From: Rubrivivax sp.
Lineage (GTDB): Bacteria; Pseudomonadota; Gammaproteobacteria; Burkholderiales; Burkholderiaceae_C
Assembly: GCA_021298085.1 (NCBI GenBank)
Contig: JAJTDE010000014.1
Span: 1 to 46,637 of the forward strand
Length of the DNA stretch: 46,637 nt
Reading direction: 5' to 3'
Below the pieces are notes generated by a model that did not search any database, was not told where the DNA came from, and saw only the letters and a list, made by a program, of their open reading frames with translations. The translations under genes were made by a program, and so were the position numbers. Shown here piece by piece: positions 1 to 10,522 of the stretch (positions are counted from its first letter, which is position 1; each line of letters opens with the position of its first letter).

Positions 1-769
1 CGACCGTCACTGGGGCATGGTCGGAGAAGCGCTTGTCCAGGTAAATCGACGCGGCGTGGGCGTGGGCTGCCAGGCCCGGCGTGGCGATGTGGTAATCCAG
101 CCGCCAGCCCACGTTCTTGGCCCAGGCCTGACCCCGGTTGCTCCACCAGGTGTACTGCTCAGGCTCGACATTGAGCTGGCGAAAGACGTCCACCAGTCCC
201 GATGGGCCGAACAGTTCGTCCAGCCAGGCGCGTTCCTCGGGCAGAAAACCTGAATTCTTCTGGTTGCTCCTCCAGTTTTTCAGGTCGATGGCTCGGTGCG
301 CGATGTTGATGTCGCCGAGCATCACAAACTCGCGCTCGGCCTTCAGGCGCATCAGGTGGGGGTATAGGCTGGCCAGGAAGCGAAACTTCGCCTGCTGCCG
401 GTGTTCGCCGCTGGAGCCACTGGGAAAGTAGCAGCTGATGACGCTGAACTTGCGCGCAGGGGTGTCGAAGCGTGCCTCGACATAGCGGCCCTCGGCATCA
501 AACTCCTCGTCGCCAAAGCCGGTGATGACGGCGCTGGGCGCGTGGCGCGTGTACAGCCCCACGCCTGAATAGCCCTTCTTCTGGGCGCAGTGGAAGTGGC
601 CCTGCAGCGGCCCGATGGCGTCGAAGCGACCGGCAATCACGTCTTCGTGGGCCTTGACCTCCTGCACCCCCATACAATCGATTTGTGACTGTTCGGCCCA
701 CTCGACAAAGCCCTTGTCCGCCGCAGAGCGGATGCCGTTGAGGTTCAAGGTGACGAGTCGAAAACCCAA
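1..769 (-). CDS. xth: Exodeoxyribonuclease III, 3' end cut by window edge
   Basis: Base-excision-repair AP endonuclease and 3'-5' exonuclease of the exonuclease/endonuclease/phosphatase fold. The reverse strand reads continuously from a TTG codon at 769 to the window edge and covers about 256 residues, close to the full family length. Visible family motifs are the N-terminal metal site TLNLNGIRSA, VQEVKAHED (catalytic Glu), KGYSGVGLY, GDINIAH, and the C-terminal SDHAPV with the catalytic Asp-His pair. Only a few C-terminal residues are missing. No ATG is available near the conserved N-terminus. TTG at 769 is preceded at good spacing by GGAG (778-781), so it is the likely start. The start lies only 15 bases from that of pyrE on the other strand, so each promoter must lie inside the other gene. 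Confidence 0.93.
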   Translation of the reverse strand, partial: MGFRLVTLNLNGIRSAADKGFVEWAEQSQIDCMGVQEVKAHEDVIAGRFDAIGPLQGHFHCAQKKGYSGVGLYTRHAPSAVITGFGDEEFDAEGRYVEARFDTPARKFSVISCYFPSGSSGEHRQQAKFRFLASLYPHLMRLKAEREFVMLGDINIAHRAIDLKNWRSNQKNSGFLPEERAWLDELFGPSGLVDVFRQLNVEPEQYTWWSNRGQAWAKNVGWRLDYHIATPGLAAHAHAASIYLDKRFSDHAPVTV

Positions 770-784
770 GAGAAGTGCTCCACG

Positions 785-1459
785 ATGACTGGCCCCGTTG
801 CAGATGCCCTGGCCTTGGGGTTTGTGAAGTTCTCCGTCGACGCCGGCGTGCTGCGTTTTGGTGAATTCAAGACCAAGGCCGGCCGGCTGTCGCCGTATTT
901 CTTCAACGCAGGCTTGTTTGACGATGGCGCCAAGCTGCAGCGCCTCGCGGAATTCTATGCACGCCGCATCCTGGCCAGCGGCATCACCTTCGACATGCTC
1001 TTCGGCCCGGCCTACAAGGGCATCACCTTGGTGGCCGCGGTGTCCATCGAGCTGGCGCGCCTGGGCCGCAACGTGCCCTATGCCTACAACCGCAAGGAAG
1101 CCAAGGACCACGGCGAAGGCGGGCTGCTGGTGGGCGCGCCGGTCAAGGGCCGGGTGCTGATCGTCGACGACGTGATGTCGGCGGGCACCTCGGTGCGTGA
1201 ATCGATCGCGCTGATCAACGCGGCGCAGGGCCAGGCCTGCGGCGTGATCATTGCGTTGGACAGACAAGAAAAGGCCACCGAATCCGGGCAGGATGTGCCC
1301 TATTCGGCGGTTCAGTACGTACAAGAACAGTTGGGGCTGCAGGTGGCGGCCATTGCCACCTTGAACGATCTTCTGCAGTATCTGGCCATGGCCGATGATC
1401 CTGCGTTGGGTGGTTATGCATCCGCTGTTCGGCAATACCGGCAACGATACGGGGTGTGA
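785..1459 (+). CDS. pyrE: Orotate phosphoribosyltransferase
   Basis: Converts orotate and PRPP to OMP in de novo pyrimidine synthesis; cytoplasmic dimer in this family. The product is 224 residues, close to the usual 210-230. Residues 124-136 carry the PRPP-binding loop with the acidic pair (VLIVDDVMSAGTS). Residues 97-111 carry the flexible catalytic loop region with YNRKEAKDHGEGG, and FGPAYKG lies near residue 74. All key residues look intact. The ATG at 785 is the only start in agreement with the family N-terminus. It is divergent from xth with 15 bases between starts. The 3' end overlaps the probable start of the next gene by about 44 bases in another frame. Confidence 0.97.
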   Translation: MTGPVADALALGFVKFSVDAGVLRFGEFKTKAGRLSPYFFNAGLFDDGAKLQRLAEFYARRILASGITFDMLFGPAYKGITLVAAVSIELARLGRNVPYAYNRKEAKDHGEGGLLVGAPVKGRVLIVDDVMSAGTSVRESIALINAAQGQACGVIIALDRQEKATESGQDVPYSAVQYVQEQLGLQVAAIATLNDLLQYLAMADDPALGGYASAVRQYRQRYGV

Positions 1460-2165
1460 TCGGCCTGCTCCCGCTGCGCAGACCGCAGCCCTCGGGCTCG
1501 GGCTGGCTCGGCGCTGTGCGCTGGCGCTCCCGCTGGCCTTGATGGGCGCGGCCGCCATGGGGCAGACTGCGCCCGCGTCCAGCGGCGGCATCTACAGCTG
1601 CGTCGATGAACGCGGCCGCCGCCTCACCTCCGACCGCCCCATCCCGGAATGCCTGGGCCGCGAGCAACGCGTGCTCAACCGCGACGGGTCGCTCAAGACC
1701 GTGCGTCCACCCACGATCACGCCGGAAGAGCGGGCACAGGCCGAAGCCCGCGAACGGGAGGCCGCGCTGGCCCGTGCAACCCGAGAGGAAGCGCTGCGGC
1801 GCGACCGCCAGCTGCTGCAGCGCTACCGCCACGAGCAGCAGCACCAGCGGTCGCGCGCGATCGCGCTGGAGGCCGTGCAACAGGCGCAAGCCAGAACCCA
1901 GGCGCGCCTGGCCGAGCTCAGCCGCGAGCGCCGCCCGCTGGACGCGCAGGCTGAGTTCCACCAGGGCAAGCCACTGCCGCCCAAGCTCAAGGCGCAGATC
2001 GACGCCAATGATGCGGCGCAGGCGGCGCAGCGCGATGCCGCTGCCGGCCAGCGCGATGAGGCTGAGCGCATCAACCGCCGGTTTGATGCCGAACTGGAGC
2101 GTCTGCGGCGGCTGTGGTCAGGCGCGGCGCCAGGCTCCCTGGGGCCCTTGAGCCCCGATCCCTGA
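1416..2165 (+). CDS. DUF4124-domain exported protein
   Basis: A hydrophobic, Ala/Leu-rich stretch ending in AMGQTAPA looks like a secretion signal. It is followed by a DUF4124-type segment (GGIYSCVDERGRRLTSDRPIPEC, seen in pieces) with two cysteines that could pair. The remaining two thirds are Arg/Glu/Gln/Ala-rich and strongly predicted by eye to form a coiled coil. The molecular function of DUF4124 proteins is unknown; they are common envelope proteins in betaproteobacteria. The start is uncertain. ATG at 1416 or 1395 would overlap pyrE, and both leave a long N-region before the hydrophobic core, whereas an ATG at 1541 would lose part of the signal peptide. Reading pyrE and this gene as coupled is inference. 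Confidence 0.7.
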   Translation: MHPLFGNTGNDTGCDRPAPAAQTAALGLGLARRCALALPLALMGAAAMGQTAPASSGGIYSCVDERGRRLTSDRPIPECLGREQRVLNRDGSLKTVRPPTITPEERAQAEAREREAALARATREEALRRDRQLLQRYRHEQQHQRSRAIALEAVQQAQARTQARLAELSRERRPLDAQAEFHQGKPLPPKLKAQIDANDAAQAAQRDAAAGQRDEAERINRRFDAELERLRRLWSGAAPGSLGPLSPDP

Positions 2166-2183
2166 AAACCGGGCACAACCCGG
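2165..2183 (-). terminator. Possible terminator of gatCAB
   Basis: On the minus strand, about 50 bases past the gatB stop, a five-base-pair GC stem (CCGGG / CCCGG, loop TTGTG, 2169-2183) is followed by TTTT. The stem is short and the T tract brief, so this is a modest candidate. It overlaps the stop codon of the convergent DUF4124 gene. Confidence 0.4.
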
Positions 2184-2231
2184 CCGTTCCGATGTGGACG
2201 CGTGGTCCAGCCGGCTGCGGGTGCCGCGCGT

Positions 2232-3710
2232 TCAGCCCGCCAGCTTGCGCTTGAGCACCTCACCCACCTGGGCTGGGTTGGCCTTGCCCTGACTGGCCTT
2301 CATGACCTGGCCCACCAGGGCGTTGAAGGCCTTGTCCTTGCCGCTGCGGTATTCCTCGACAGACTTGGCGTTGGCCGCGAGAACGGCGGCGACCCAGGCC
2401 TCGAGAGCGCCGCTGTCGTTGCTCTGCTTCAGCCCCTTGGACTCGATCAGGGCGTCCACCTGGGCGAGCGCATCGCCACCCGACAGCCGATGGGCGTCAG
2501 TCCACAGGGCCTCGAATACCTGCCGAGCGCTGTTGTTGGAGACCGTGCCGTCGGTCACACGGCCGATGAGCGCGCCCAGCTGCTGAGGGTTGACGGGCGA
2601 TTGCGCGATGTCCAGCCCTTGGGCGTTCAGCCGCTTGCTGATGTCGCCCATCAGCCAGTTGGCCGCCAGCTTGGGCTGGCCGCAGGCGTCGCGGGTGGCT
2701 TCGTAGAAGCGCGCAAAGGCCAGGCTCTGCGTCATCATGGTGGCGTCATAGCCGGGAAGGCCATCGGTGTGCTGGAAGCGTTCGGCCATCGCCGCGGGCA
2801 GCTCAGGCATCTCGCCGCGCACACGCTCCACCCAGGAGGGCTCAATCACCAGCGGCGGTAGGTCAGGGTCGGGGAAGTAGCGGTAGTCGTGCGCGTCTTC
2901 CTTGCTGCGCATGGCACGGGTCTCGCCGGTATCGGGGTTGAACAGCACCGTGGCCTGTTCGATGGGCAGGCCGTCCTCGAGGCGGTCGATCTGCCACTGC
3001 ACTTCAAAGTCGATGGCCTGCTGCAGGAAGCGGAAGCTGTTGAGGTTCTTGATCTCGCGGCGCGTACCGTACGGCTGCCCCGGCCGGCGCACCGACACGT
3101 TGGCGTCGCAGCGGAAGCTGCCTTCCTGCATGTTGCCGTCGCAAATGCCCAGCCACATGACGAGCCGGTGCAGCGCCTTGGCGTATTCGGTGGCTTCAGC
3201 CGAGGAGCGCATGTCCGGCTCTGAGACGATCTCCAGCAGCGGCGTACCGGCGCGGTTGAGGTCGATCCCGGACAGCCCGGCGAAGTCCTCGTGCAGGCTT
3301 TTGCCAGCGTCTTCTTCCAGGTGCGCGCGCGTCAGCCGCACGCTGCGGGCCTGGCCATCGAGCAGAAAGTCGATGCGCCCGCCCTGCACCACCGGCACCT
3401 CGTACTGGCTGATCTGGTAGCCCTTGGGCAGGTCGGGGTAGAAGTAGTTCTTGCGCGCGAAGAGGGACAGCGGCGCCACGCTGGCGCCCACCGCCAGGCC
3501 GAAGCGGATGGCCCGTTCCACCGCGCCCCGGTTCATCACGGGCAGGGTGCCGGGCAGGGCGAGGTCCACCGCGCAGGCCTGGGTGTTGGGCGCCGCCCCA
3601 AAGGCCGTGGGCGCACCGCTGAAGATCTTGGACAGGGTGGACAGCTGGGTGTGGGTTTCCAGGCCGATGACAACTTCATGGCCGCGGATCAGGGGGGCAG
3701 GGCTGGGCAT
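2232..3710 (-). CDS. gatB: Asp-tRNA(Asn)/Glu-tRNA(Gln) amidotransferase subunit B
   Basis: The kinase/tRNA-binding subunit of GatCAB, which phosphorylates misacylated Glu-tRNA(Gln) or Asp-tRNA(Asn) before amidation. The product from ATG 3710 is 492 residues, near the usual length. The N-terminus shows the family hallmark [14 protein letters not shown], then [42 protein letters not shown], and a C-terminal YqeY-like tail ([17 protein letters not shown]). The open frame continues upstream of 3710 into gatA, but that extension is low-complexity antisense-like sequence. [10 protein letters not shown] at 3710 matches the family start. It is the last gene of gatC-gatA-gatB, 56 bases after gatA. Confidence 0.97.
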   Translation of the reverse strand: MPSPAPLIRGHEVVIGLETHTQLSTLSKIFSGAPTAFGAAPNTQACAVDLALPGTLPVMNRGAVERAIRFGLAVGASVAPLSLFARKNYFYPDLPKGYQISQYEVPVVQGGRIDFLLDGQARSVRLTRAHLEEDAGKSLHEDFAGLSGIDLNRAGTPLLEIVSEPDMRSSAEATEYAKALHRLVMWLGICDGNMQEGSFRCDANVSVRRPGQPYGTRREIKNLNSFRFLQQAIDFEVQWQIDRLEDGLPIEQATVLFNPDTGETRAMRSKEDAHDYRYFPDPDLPPLVIEPSWVERVRGEMPELPAAMAERFQHTDGLPGYDATMMTQSLAFARFYEATRDACGQPKLAANWLMGDISKRLNAQGLDIAQSPVNPQQLGALIGRVTDGTVSNNSARQVFEALWTDAHRLSGGDALAQVDALIESKGLKQSNDSGALEAWVAAVLAANAKSVEEYRSGKDKAFNALVGQVMKASQGKANPAQVGEVLKRKLAG

Positions 3711-3766
3711 GGTGGTGCGGGTGGCGGGTGCGGCTGCGAGAGGCCTGGGCTGACGGGCGGCGGCGG

Positions 3767-5308
3767 TCAAGGGGCCGCCGGCGGGCGGCGCAGGTGGACG
3801 TCGGTGGTTTGCTGCAGCGCGTGCGCGGTGTGCAGCAGCCGGCCTTCGGCGAAATAGTTGCCGATCAGCTGCAGCCCCACCGGCATGCCGTGGGCGCCAA
3901 AGCCCGCCGGAACGCTCATGCCGGGCAGCCCGGCCAGGCTGCCCGGCAGCGTGAAAATGTCGGCCAGGTACGCGGCGTTCGGGTCGCCGGCCTGTTCGCC
4001 GAGCTTCCAAGCCACGGTCGGCGCCACCGGGCCAGCGATCACGTCGCACTCGCGGAAGCAGGCTTGAAAGTCGTCGGCAATCATGCGCCGCAGTTTCTGG
4101 GCCTGCACGTAGTAGGCGTCGTAGTAGCCGTGGCTGAGCACGTAGGTGCCGATCATGATCCGGCGCTTGACCTCCGCGCCAAAGCCTTCGGCGCGGCTCT
4201 TGCGGTAGAGCGAGTTCAGGTCAGTCGCCGCGGCCGTGCGGTGGCCGTAGCGCACCCCGTCGAAGCGGCTGAGGTTGGAGCTGGCCTCGGCGGGCGCAAT
4301 GATGTAGTAGACGGGGATCGACAACTCCGTGCGCGGCAGGCTGACGTCGACCAGGGTTGCCCCCAGCGTCTCCAGCGCCGACAAGGCCGCCCGCACAGCC
4401 TGGGCCACGTCGCTGGCCAGGCCCGCGGGGAAAAACTCGCGCGGCAGGCCGATGCGCAGCCCCTGCAGCGGCCGGCTGGTGCTGGCACCCGCGCGCGGCG
4501 CGCGCATCTCGGCCACGTAATCCTGCGCCGGCCGTTCCACGCTGGTGGCGTCGCGCGGGTCGAAACCGCCCATGGCCGACAGCAGCATCGCGCAGTCCTC
4601 GGCGCTGCGGGCCATCGGCCCGGCCTGGTCCAGGCTGGAGGCAAAGGCAACCATCCCCCAGCGCGAACACACGCCATAGGTGGGCTTGATGCCGGTGATG
4701 CCGCAGAAGCTGGCGGGCTGACGGATGGAGCCGCCGGTGTCGGTGCCGGTGGCCGCGGGCAGCAGGCCCGCCGCGACGGCCGCCGCCGAGCCGCCCGAGG
4801 ACCCGCCTGGAACCCGGCTGCGGTCCCAGGGGTTGAGCACCGGGCCAAAGGCCGAGTTTTCGTTCGAGGAGCCCATCGCAAACTCGTCGCAGTTGAGCTT
4901 GCCGATGGTGACCATGCCAGCGCCGGTGACGCCGCCGGGCTCACCGATGCCCAGCCGCGCCACCACCGTGGCGTCAAACGGGCTGCGGTAGCCGGCGAGC
5001 ATGGACGAGCCGGCCGTGCTGAGCAGGCCGCTGCGCGCATGGTCGGTGACAAAGATGTCCTTGTGCCCCAGCGGGATGCCGGTGAGCGGGCCGGCCTGGC
5101 CGCGCTGCCGGCGTTCATCGGCGGCGCGCGCTTCGGCCAGCGTGTGGGCCTCGTCGATGGCCAGGAAGGCACCCAGCGAGGAGGCCGCACGGGCGCGGGC
5201 CAGCGCGTCCTGGGCCAATTCCATCGCCGACACGCGGCCGGCCGCCAGATCGGCCGACAGCGCCGCCACGCCGGGCTGCCCTGAAAGGTCAGCGTGCAAG
5301 CCACTCAT
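3767..5308 (-). CDS. gatA: Asp-tRNA(Asn)/Glu-tRNA(Gln) amidotransferase subunit A
   Basis: Amidase-signature glutaminase of GatCAB that releases ammonia from glutamine for tRNA-dependent amidation. The product is 513 residues, slightly above the usual 480-490. The catalytic triad is visible: Lys83 in [10 protein letters not shown], the cis-Ser at about 170 in [11 protein letters not shown], and the nucleophile Ser194 in [13 protein letters not shown]. The start ATG at 5308 overlaps the gatC stop as ATGA, a sign of translational coupling. Compared with typical GatA the spacing between Lys and the first Ser is about a dozen residues longer, suggesting a small N-terminal insertion. Confidence 0.97.
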   Translation of the reverse strand: MSGLHADLSGQPGVAALSADLAAGRVSAMELAQDALARARAASSLGAFLAIDEAHTLAEARAADERRQRGQAGPLTGIPLGHKDIFVTDHARSGLLSTAGSSMLAGYRSPFDATVVARLGIGEPGGVTGAGMVTIGKLNCDEFAMGSSNENSAFGPVLNPWDRSRVPGGSSGGSAAAVAAGLLPAATGTDTGGSIRQPASFCGITGIKPTYGVCSRWGMVAFASSLDQAGPMARSAEDCAMLLSAMGGFDPRDATSVERPAQDYVAEMRAPRAGASTSRPLQGLRIGLPREFFPAGLASDVAQAVRAALSALETLGATLVDVSLPRTELSIPVYYIIAPAEASSNLSRFDGVRYGHRTAAATDLNSLYRKSRAEGFGAEVKRRIMIGTYVLSHGYYDAYYVQAQKLRRMIADDFQACFRECDVIAGPVAPTVAWKLGEQAGDPNAAYLADIFTLPGSLAGLPGMSVPAGFGAHGMPVGLQLIGNYFAEGRLLHTAHALQQTTDVHLRRPPAAP

Positions 5309-5604
5309 TCGATCACCTTCGGAACCAGGAACAGGCCGTTGTCGACGGCGGGCGCGCTGCGCTGGTTGGCCTCGCGGTTATCGCGTTCGGTGACCGCGTC
5401 GTCGCGCAGCCGCAGCCGCACCTCGCTGATGGCCGACAGTGGTGTGTACAGGGGCTCGACACCCTTGGTGTTGACGGCCTGCATCGACGCCACGTGGGCA
5501 AAGAAGCTGTTCAGCGGGCCGAGCATGGCGGCAGATTCCGCGGGAGAAAGCTCCAGGCGGGCCAGCGTGGCGATGCGCTGGACGTCATCGGGTGTCAGTG
5601 ACAT
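5305..5604 (-). CDS. gatC: Asp-tRNA(Asn)/Glu-tRNA(Gln) amidotransferase subunit C
   Basis: Small scaffold subunit that wraps GatA and GatB. The product from ATG 5604 is 99 residues. It carries the family pattern [20 protein letters not shown] at the N-terminus, [12 protein letters not shown] in the middle, and a C-terminal segment [18 protein letters not shown] that resembles the belt region contacting GatA. A longer reading from 5619 adds MPPVP. The internal ATG at 5604 fits the family better. It is the first gene of gatCAB, and its stop overlaps the gatA start by four bases. Confidence 0.93.
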   Translation of the reverse strand: MSLTPDDVQRIATLARLELSPAESAAMLGPLNSFFAHVASMQAVNTKGVEPLYTPLSAISEVRLRLRDDAVTERDNREANQRSAPAVDNGLFLVPKVIE

Positions 5605-6968
<1,364 letters not shown>

Positions 6969-6996
6969 GCCCCCTGCGGGGCGTGGAAGCCGTGAC

Positions 6997-7968
6997 ATGC
7001 CGCTGGGGACGCTGGACAGAACCCCACCGCCGTTCTTTCGCCAGGGCCCGTCGGCGATCACCCGGCTCGTCTTCTTTGCCGCACTGGCCATCTTCCTGAT
7101 GGCCAGCGACACGCGCTTCGGCTTTGTTGAGCCGCTGCGCGCCACGCTGGCCACCGCGCTGCTGCCTCTGCAGCGTGTCCTGCAGGCACCGGCCCAGATG
7201 GTGTCTGACGCGAACGACTACCTTGCCGGCCTTCGCGCGGCCTTGTACAGCGAACGTGTTGCGCAGGCGGAGCTGGTGCGCCAGACGCAACGCGCCACCC
7301 AACTCGACGAACTGGTCCGCGAAAACCAGCGCCTGCGTGGACTGCTGCAGTTGCGCGGGGCGCTGCAGGTCAAGACCACCGCCGCCGAAATACTGTTCGA
7401 GGCGGCCGACCCGTTTTCCCGCAAGGTGATCATCGACCGGGGCAGCGCCAACGGTATCCAACGCGGTTCTCCGGTGGTCAACGAACGTGGGCTGCTGGGC
7501 CAGGTGACACGTGTCTACCCGCTGAACGCCGAGGTGACGCTGCTGACCGACCGCGATGCCTCGGTGCCCGTGATCAACCTGCGCACGCAGCAGCGCAGCG
7601 CCACCAGCGGCGGTGCGGGTGGCGGTGCCAACCCCGGCCTGGAGCTGCGTTTCATGGCCGGCAACGCCGACGTCCAGGAAGGCGACGAACTGGTCACCAG
7701 CGGCCTGGACGGGCTGTACCCGCCCGGCCTGGCGGTGGCCAAGGTGCTGAAGGTGGAGCGCCGAGCCGACTCGGGCTTTGCCAGGATCGACCTCACGGTG
7801 GCAGCGCCCGCGGGCGGTGTGCGCCACGTGCTGGTGCTGGAGCCCATGAACCTTCAATTGCCGCCGCGACCCAATGACGCCGCCTCGGCCCCTTCGACGT
7901 CCAACGCCGCCGCCCCGGGTGCGCGGGCCACGCCGCCCGCACGGCTGCCGCGCGACGCCATCCGCTGA
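6997..7968 (+). CDS. mreC: Rod-shape-determining protein MreC
   Basis: Bitopic inner-membrane protein whose periplasmic beta domains bind PBP2 and switch the elongasome on. The product from ATG 6997 is 323 residues. One membrane segment (RLVFFAALAIFLMAS) follows a short cytoplasmic N-terminus, then a coiled coil (residues about 60-110, ERVAQAELVRQTQR) and the beta domain with IDRGSANGIQRGSPVVNERGLLGQV. Gly-rich GGAGGGANPG around residue 207 and a Pro/Ala-rich C-tail are extras often seen in betaproteobacteria. The open frame reaches back into mreB, but MPLGTLDRTPPPFF at 6997 fits the family. Confidence 0.95.
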   Translation: MPLGTLDRTPPPFFRQGPSAITRLVFFAALAIFLMASDTRFGFVEPLRATLATALLPLQRVLQAPAQMVSDANDYLAGLRAALYSERVAQAELVRQTQRATQLDELVRENQRLRGLLQLRGALQVKTTAAEILFEAADPFSRKVIIDRGSANGIQRGSPVVNERGLLGQVTRVYPLNAEVTLLTDRDASVPVINLRTQQRSATSGGAGGGANPGLELRFMAGNADVQEGDELVTSGLDGLYPPGLAVAKVLKVERRADSGFARIDLTVAAPAGGVRHVLVLEPMNLQLPPRPNDAASAPSTSNAAAPGARATPPARLPRDAIR

Positions 7969-7999
7969 ACGCGCTCACAGAGGCCCCTTCGCCGCCACC

Positions 8000-8521
8000 A
8001 TGCTGCTGCCCCGCGCCACCGATCAACTGCTGCTGCCGGTCAACCCGTTTTTTGTGGCCTTCACGCTGGCGCTGGCCTTTGTGGCCAACATGCTGCCGTC
8101 AGCCAGCGTGGCCGGCATGCCCGACTGGCTGGCGATCGTCCTGGTGTTCTGGAGCGTCCACCAGCCGCGCAAGGTCGGCCTGGGCGTGGCCTTTCTCTTC
8201 GGGCTGCTGACCGACGTCCACGAAGGCGCCCGCATGGGCCAGCACGCGCTGGCCTACACGCTGCTCAGCTTCGGCGCCATTGCCGTGCACCGTCGCCTGC
8301 TGTGGTTCGGCCCGCTGGCCCAGGCGGTGCAGATCCTGCCGCTGTTTGTGGTGGCCAAGCTGGTGTCGGTGCTGGCCCGGCTGTCGGTGGGCGGCATGTT
8401 TCCGGGCTGGGGCGTCATGCTGAGCCCGTTCTTCGAGGCCATGATGTGGCCACTGGCATCGTTGCTGCTGCTGGCGCCACAACGTCGTGCGCCCGACCGC
8501 GATGCCAACCGACCTCTGTAA
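8000..8521 (+). CDS. mreD: Rod-shape-determining protein MreD
   Basis: Polytopic inner-membrane partner of MreC in the elongasome. The product is 173 residues and consists of about five or six hydrophobic helices with few charged residues. It shows the family patterns MPDWLAIVLVFW, GVAFLFGLLTDVHEGARMGQHAL and a final MMWPLASLLLLAPQ. ATG 8000 gives the N-terminus MLLPRATDQLLLPVNPFF, which is typical for Burkholderiales MreD. It sits 31 bases after mreC and 33 before mrdA. Confidence 0.94.
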   Translation: MLLPRATDQLLLPVNPFFVAFTLALAFVANMLPSASVAGMPDWLAIVLVFWSVHQPRKVGLGVAFLFGLLTDVHEGARMGQHALAYTLLSFGAIAVHRRLLWFGPLAQAVQILPLFVVAKLVSVLARLSVGGMFPGWGVMLSPFFEAMMWPLASLLLLAPQRRAPDRDANRPL

Positions 8522-8554
8522 CGCCGTCAACTCGGCGACCATGAGCCCACAGCG

Positions 8555-10522
8555 ATGGAGTTGAAGAACCTCGAACGCGAGTTGGACCGCTTCCGGGCCC
8601 GTCTGCTGGCCGCGGCCGCCTTTGTACTGCTGGGCGTGGTGCTGCTGGCCTCGCGCATGGTCTACCTGCAGGTCATGCGCCACGATGCGTATGCGCTGCA
8701 GGCCGAAGCCAACCGCATCGCGGTGGTGCCCATCGTGCCCAACCGCGGCCTGATCGTCGACCGCAACGGTGTGGTGCTGGCCAACAACTATTCGGCCTAC
8801 ACGCTGGAGATTTCGCCCCGGCGCAGCGCAGCCGAACTCGATGCGCTGATTGAGGAACTCGCCGCGGTGGTGGAGATTTCGCCTCGCGACCGCCGCCGCT
8901 TCAAGCGCCTGCAAGAGGAGCTCAAGGGTGCGGAGACCGTGCCCATCCGCAGCCGGCTCAGCGACGAGGAAGTGGCGCGGTTCACCGCGCGCCGCTTCCA
9001 GTTCCCGGGTGTCGAGATCAAGGCCCGGTTGTTCCGCAGTTACCCGTTGGGCGAGACGGGCAGCCACCTGCTGGGCTACATCGGGCGCGTCAACCAGTAC
9101 GAGAAGTCAGCGATGGAGGACTGGCCGGAGGAACGCCAGGCCAACTACAAGGGCACGGAATACATCGGCAAGCTGGGTCTGGAGCAGGCCTACGAGACCG
9201 AGCTTCACGGCACCACCGGCTTTGAGGAGGTCGAGACCAGCGCCGCCGGCCGCGCCGTGCGCCGCCTGCGCAGCCAGCCGGCCACACCCGGCAACAGCCT
9301 GATGCTGTCCATCGACATCAGGCTGCAGGCGCTGGTCGAGCGTTTGTTTGGCCAGCGCCGCGGCGCCCTGGTGGCCATCGACCCGCGCAACGGCGAAGTG
9401 CTGGCCTTTGTCAGCATGCCCACCTTCGACCCCAACCTGTTTGTCGATGGCATCGACACCGAAAGCTGGCGCGAGCTCAACGAGAGCCTGGACAAGCCGC
9501 TGCTGAACCGCGCGCTGCGGGGAACCTACCCACCGGGGTCGACCTTCAAGCCCTTCATGGCCATGGCGGCCATGACCAGCGGCACCCGCGGCCCCCATAC
9601 GGTCGTCCAGGACAACGGCAGCTTCACCTTCGGCAACCACACCTTCCGCAGCCATGGTGACGGTGGCCTCGGCCCGGTGGACATGCATCGGTCCATCGTC
9701 AAGTCCAGCAACGTCTACTACTACACCCTGGCCAACGAGATGGGTGTCGACCTGATGCACCAGCACCTGCAGCCCTTCGGCTTTGGGGTCAGGACGGGCA
9801 TCGACCTGGAAAACGAAGTCACCGGTGTGCTGCCGTCGACCGAATGGAAGCGCCGCGCCTACCGCAAGCCCGAGCAGCAGAAGTGGTACGCCGGCGAGAC
9901 CATCTCGCTGGGAATCGGGCAGGGGTACAACCACTTCACCGCGCTGCAGCTGGCGCATGCGACGGCCACGCTCGTCTCGGGCGGCCAGCGGCACGCACCG
10001 CGTCTGGTGCGCGAGGTCGAGGATGTGGTCACGCGCCAGCGGACGCTGGCGCAGCGCCCTGCACTGGCGCCGCTGGGCCTGGTGCCCGAACAGGTGGAGC
10101 TGATCAAGAAGGCCTTGTACGCTGTCACGCAGGAAGGGACGTCCACGCGCGTATTTGCCGGCGCCACGTACACCAGTGGTGGCAAGACCGGCACGGCGCA
10201 GGCAGTGGGCATCGGCAAGAACGAGAAGTACAACGCGGCCAAGATGGAGGAGCACAAGCGCGACCACTCCTGGTACATCGCCATGGCGCCGGTGGACCAG
10301 CCTCGGGTGGCCCTGGCGGTGATCGTCGAGAACGCGGGCTTCGGTGCCGAGGCGGCTGCGCCCATCGCCCGACGCGTGTTTGATTACCTGCTGCTGGGCC
10401 GCTACCCGAGCGAAGAGGACATCGTGCTGACCCAGCAAGGCCGCTCGGCGGCGCCCATCGGCCAGGCCCGGCTGGCCTCGGAAGTGCCGCTGCCGACGCG
10501 CATGGGCGGGCCCCAGCCATGA
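8555..10522 (+). CDS. mrdA: Penicillin-binding protein 2 (elongation transpeptidase)
   Basis: Class B PBP that cross-links peptidoglycan during cell elongation, working with RodA. The product is 655 residues with one N-terminal membrane anchor (LLAAAAFVLLGVVLLAS). The non-penicillin-binding pedestal carries VPNRGLIVDRNGVVLANN. The transpeptidase motifs are intact: the active Ser329 in PPGSTFKP (SxxK), SSN at 384-386, and KTG at 544-546. It overlaps rodA by four bases (ATGA), indicating coupled translation of the transpeptidase and its glycosyltransferase partner. Confidence 0.98.
   Translation: MELKNLERELDRFRARLLAAAAFVLLGVVLLASRMVYLQVMRHDAYALQAEANRIAVVPIVPNRGLIVDRNGVVLANNYSAYTLEISPRRSAAELDALIEELAAVVEISPRDRRRFKRLQEELKGAETVPIRSRLSDEEVARFTARRFQFPGVEIKARLFRSYPLGETGSHLLGYIGRVNQYEKSAMEDWPEERQANYKGTEYIGKLGLEQAYETELHGTTGFEEVETSAAGRAVRRLRSQPATPGNSLMLSIDIRLQALVERLFGQRRGALVAIDPRNGEVLAFVSMPTFDPNLFVDGIDTESWRELNESLDKPLLNRALRGTYPPGSTFKPFMAMAAMTSGTRGPHTVVQDNGSFTFGNHTFRSHGDGGLGPVDMHRSIVKSSNVYYYTLANEMGVDLMHQHLQPFGFGVRTGIDLENEVTGVLPSTEWKRRAYRKPEQQKWYAGETISLGIGQGYNHFTALQLAHATATLVSGGQRHAPRLVREVEDVVTRQRTLAQRPALAPLGLVPEQVELIKKALYAVTQEGTSTRVFAGATYTSGGKTGTAQAVGIGKNEKYNAAKMEEHKRDHSWYIAMAPVDQPRVALAVIVENAGFGAEAAAPIARRVFDYLLLGRYPSEEDIVLTQQGRSAAPIGQARLASEVPLPTRMGGPQP

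Noticed and set aside
3728-5284. Long plus-strand open frame of about 518 codons opposite gatA
   Set aside because: It is the mirror of a clear amidase gene. Its translation is His/Arg/Gly-rich with no family likeness, a usual shadow in GC-rich DNA.
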